From NCBI GenBank assembly GCA_024711415.1, contig JANJSW010000112.1, positions 1 to 6,187 on the forward strand: a stretch of 6,187 nt of DNA, written 5' to 3'. Source of the stretch: Thermomonas sp. (GTDB taxonomy: Bacteria > Pseudomonadota > Gammaproteobacteria > Xanthomonadales > Xanthomonadaceae). Under the pieces are notes generated by a model. It was not told the DNA's origin. It made no database searches and saw nothing but the letters and a program-made list of their open reading frames with translations. Made by a program: the position numbers and the translations under genes. How positions within the stretch are numbered: the stretch's first letter is position 1; every line of letters begins with the position of its first letter. Of this stretch, positions 6,160-6,187 are shown one piece after another.

Positions 6160-6187
6160 CGCTTCTTCCTGCCAAACGGGCTGCCAG
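6095..6187 (-). CDS. Possible C-terminal end of a convergent gene (partial, unrecognised)
   Basis: Read from the right edge on the minus strand, one frame is open for 30 codons and ends in TAA at 6097-6095. The deduced tail reads ...SSPAGFANSPYNYTSQLDWE, a plausible protein end with balanced composition and 18 of 30 codons ending in G or C. If real, the gene converges on the endonuclease with 38 bp between the stops and extends right of the window. I do not recognise the family. A competing reading is the short plus-strand frame over the same bases. Thirty codons is too little to be sure it is coding. Confidence 0.35.
   Translation of the reverse strand: MAARLAGRSVSSPAGFANSPYNYTSQLDWE

Noticed and set aside
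1..6187. CRISPR array, tRNA/rRNA genes, insertion sequence ends or attachment sites
   Set aside because: No regularly spaced repeats, cloverleaf-like segments, transposase motifs or paired direct repeats flanking the endonuclease were seen by eye. A right-hand boundary could still lie outside the window.

Overview
The window looks like chromosome of a GC-rich gammaproteobacterium, most likely a member of the Xanthomonadaceae (Lysobacter, Luteimonas, Stenotrophomonas or Xanthomonas type). This is inferred from three things: about two-thirds GC in the main genes, a cytochrome c/FTR1 iron permease, and the long single-chain form of indolepyruvate ferredoxin oxidoreductase typical of aerobic proteobacteria. 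Genus is not resolved.

Layout. Positions 1-1412 (minus strand) hold the first 470 residues of a secreted-cytochrome/FTR1 iron permease whose C-terminus runs off the left edge. It is open in one frame throughout, with a signal peptide, a CAGCH haem site and both REXXE iron motifs. A 168-bp divergent intergenic region (1413-1580) follows. It carries a good Fur-box match with promoter-like elements facing the permease, a TAAAAT -10-like element facing right, and a 9-bp-stem hairpin in the expected 5' leader of the rightward gene. Positions 1581-5285 (plus) encode a 1234-residue fused IorA-IorB-type 2-oxoacid:ferredoxin oxidoreductase with a C-terminal DUF6537-type domain. After only 9 bp, 5295-6056 (plus) encodes a 253-residue TdeIII-family type II restriction endonuclease with clearly lower GC, probably acquired horizontally. 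The last 131 bp are ambiguous. They hold either the tail of a convergent minus-strand gene (stop at 6095-6097) or a 36-codon plus-strand frame overlapping the endonuclease stop.

How the parts fit. The permease (iron import) and the oxidoreductase (an iron-sulfur enzyme) diverge from a region with a Fur-like site, so iron control of at least the permease is likely. The restriction enzyme has no functional link to either. It appears to sit as a passenger behind the metabolic gene, with its ribosome binding site overlapping that gene's stop codon. No cognate methyltransferase is visible in the window, so its partner, if any, must lie to the right or elsewhere. No tRNA, rRNA, CRISPR array, insertion sequence or origin was seen.
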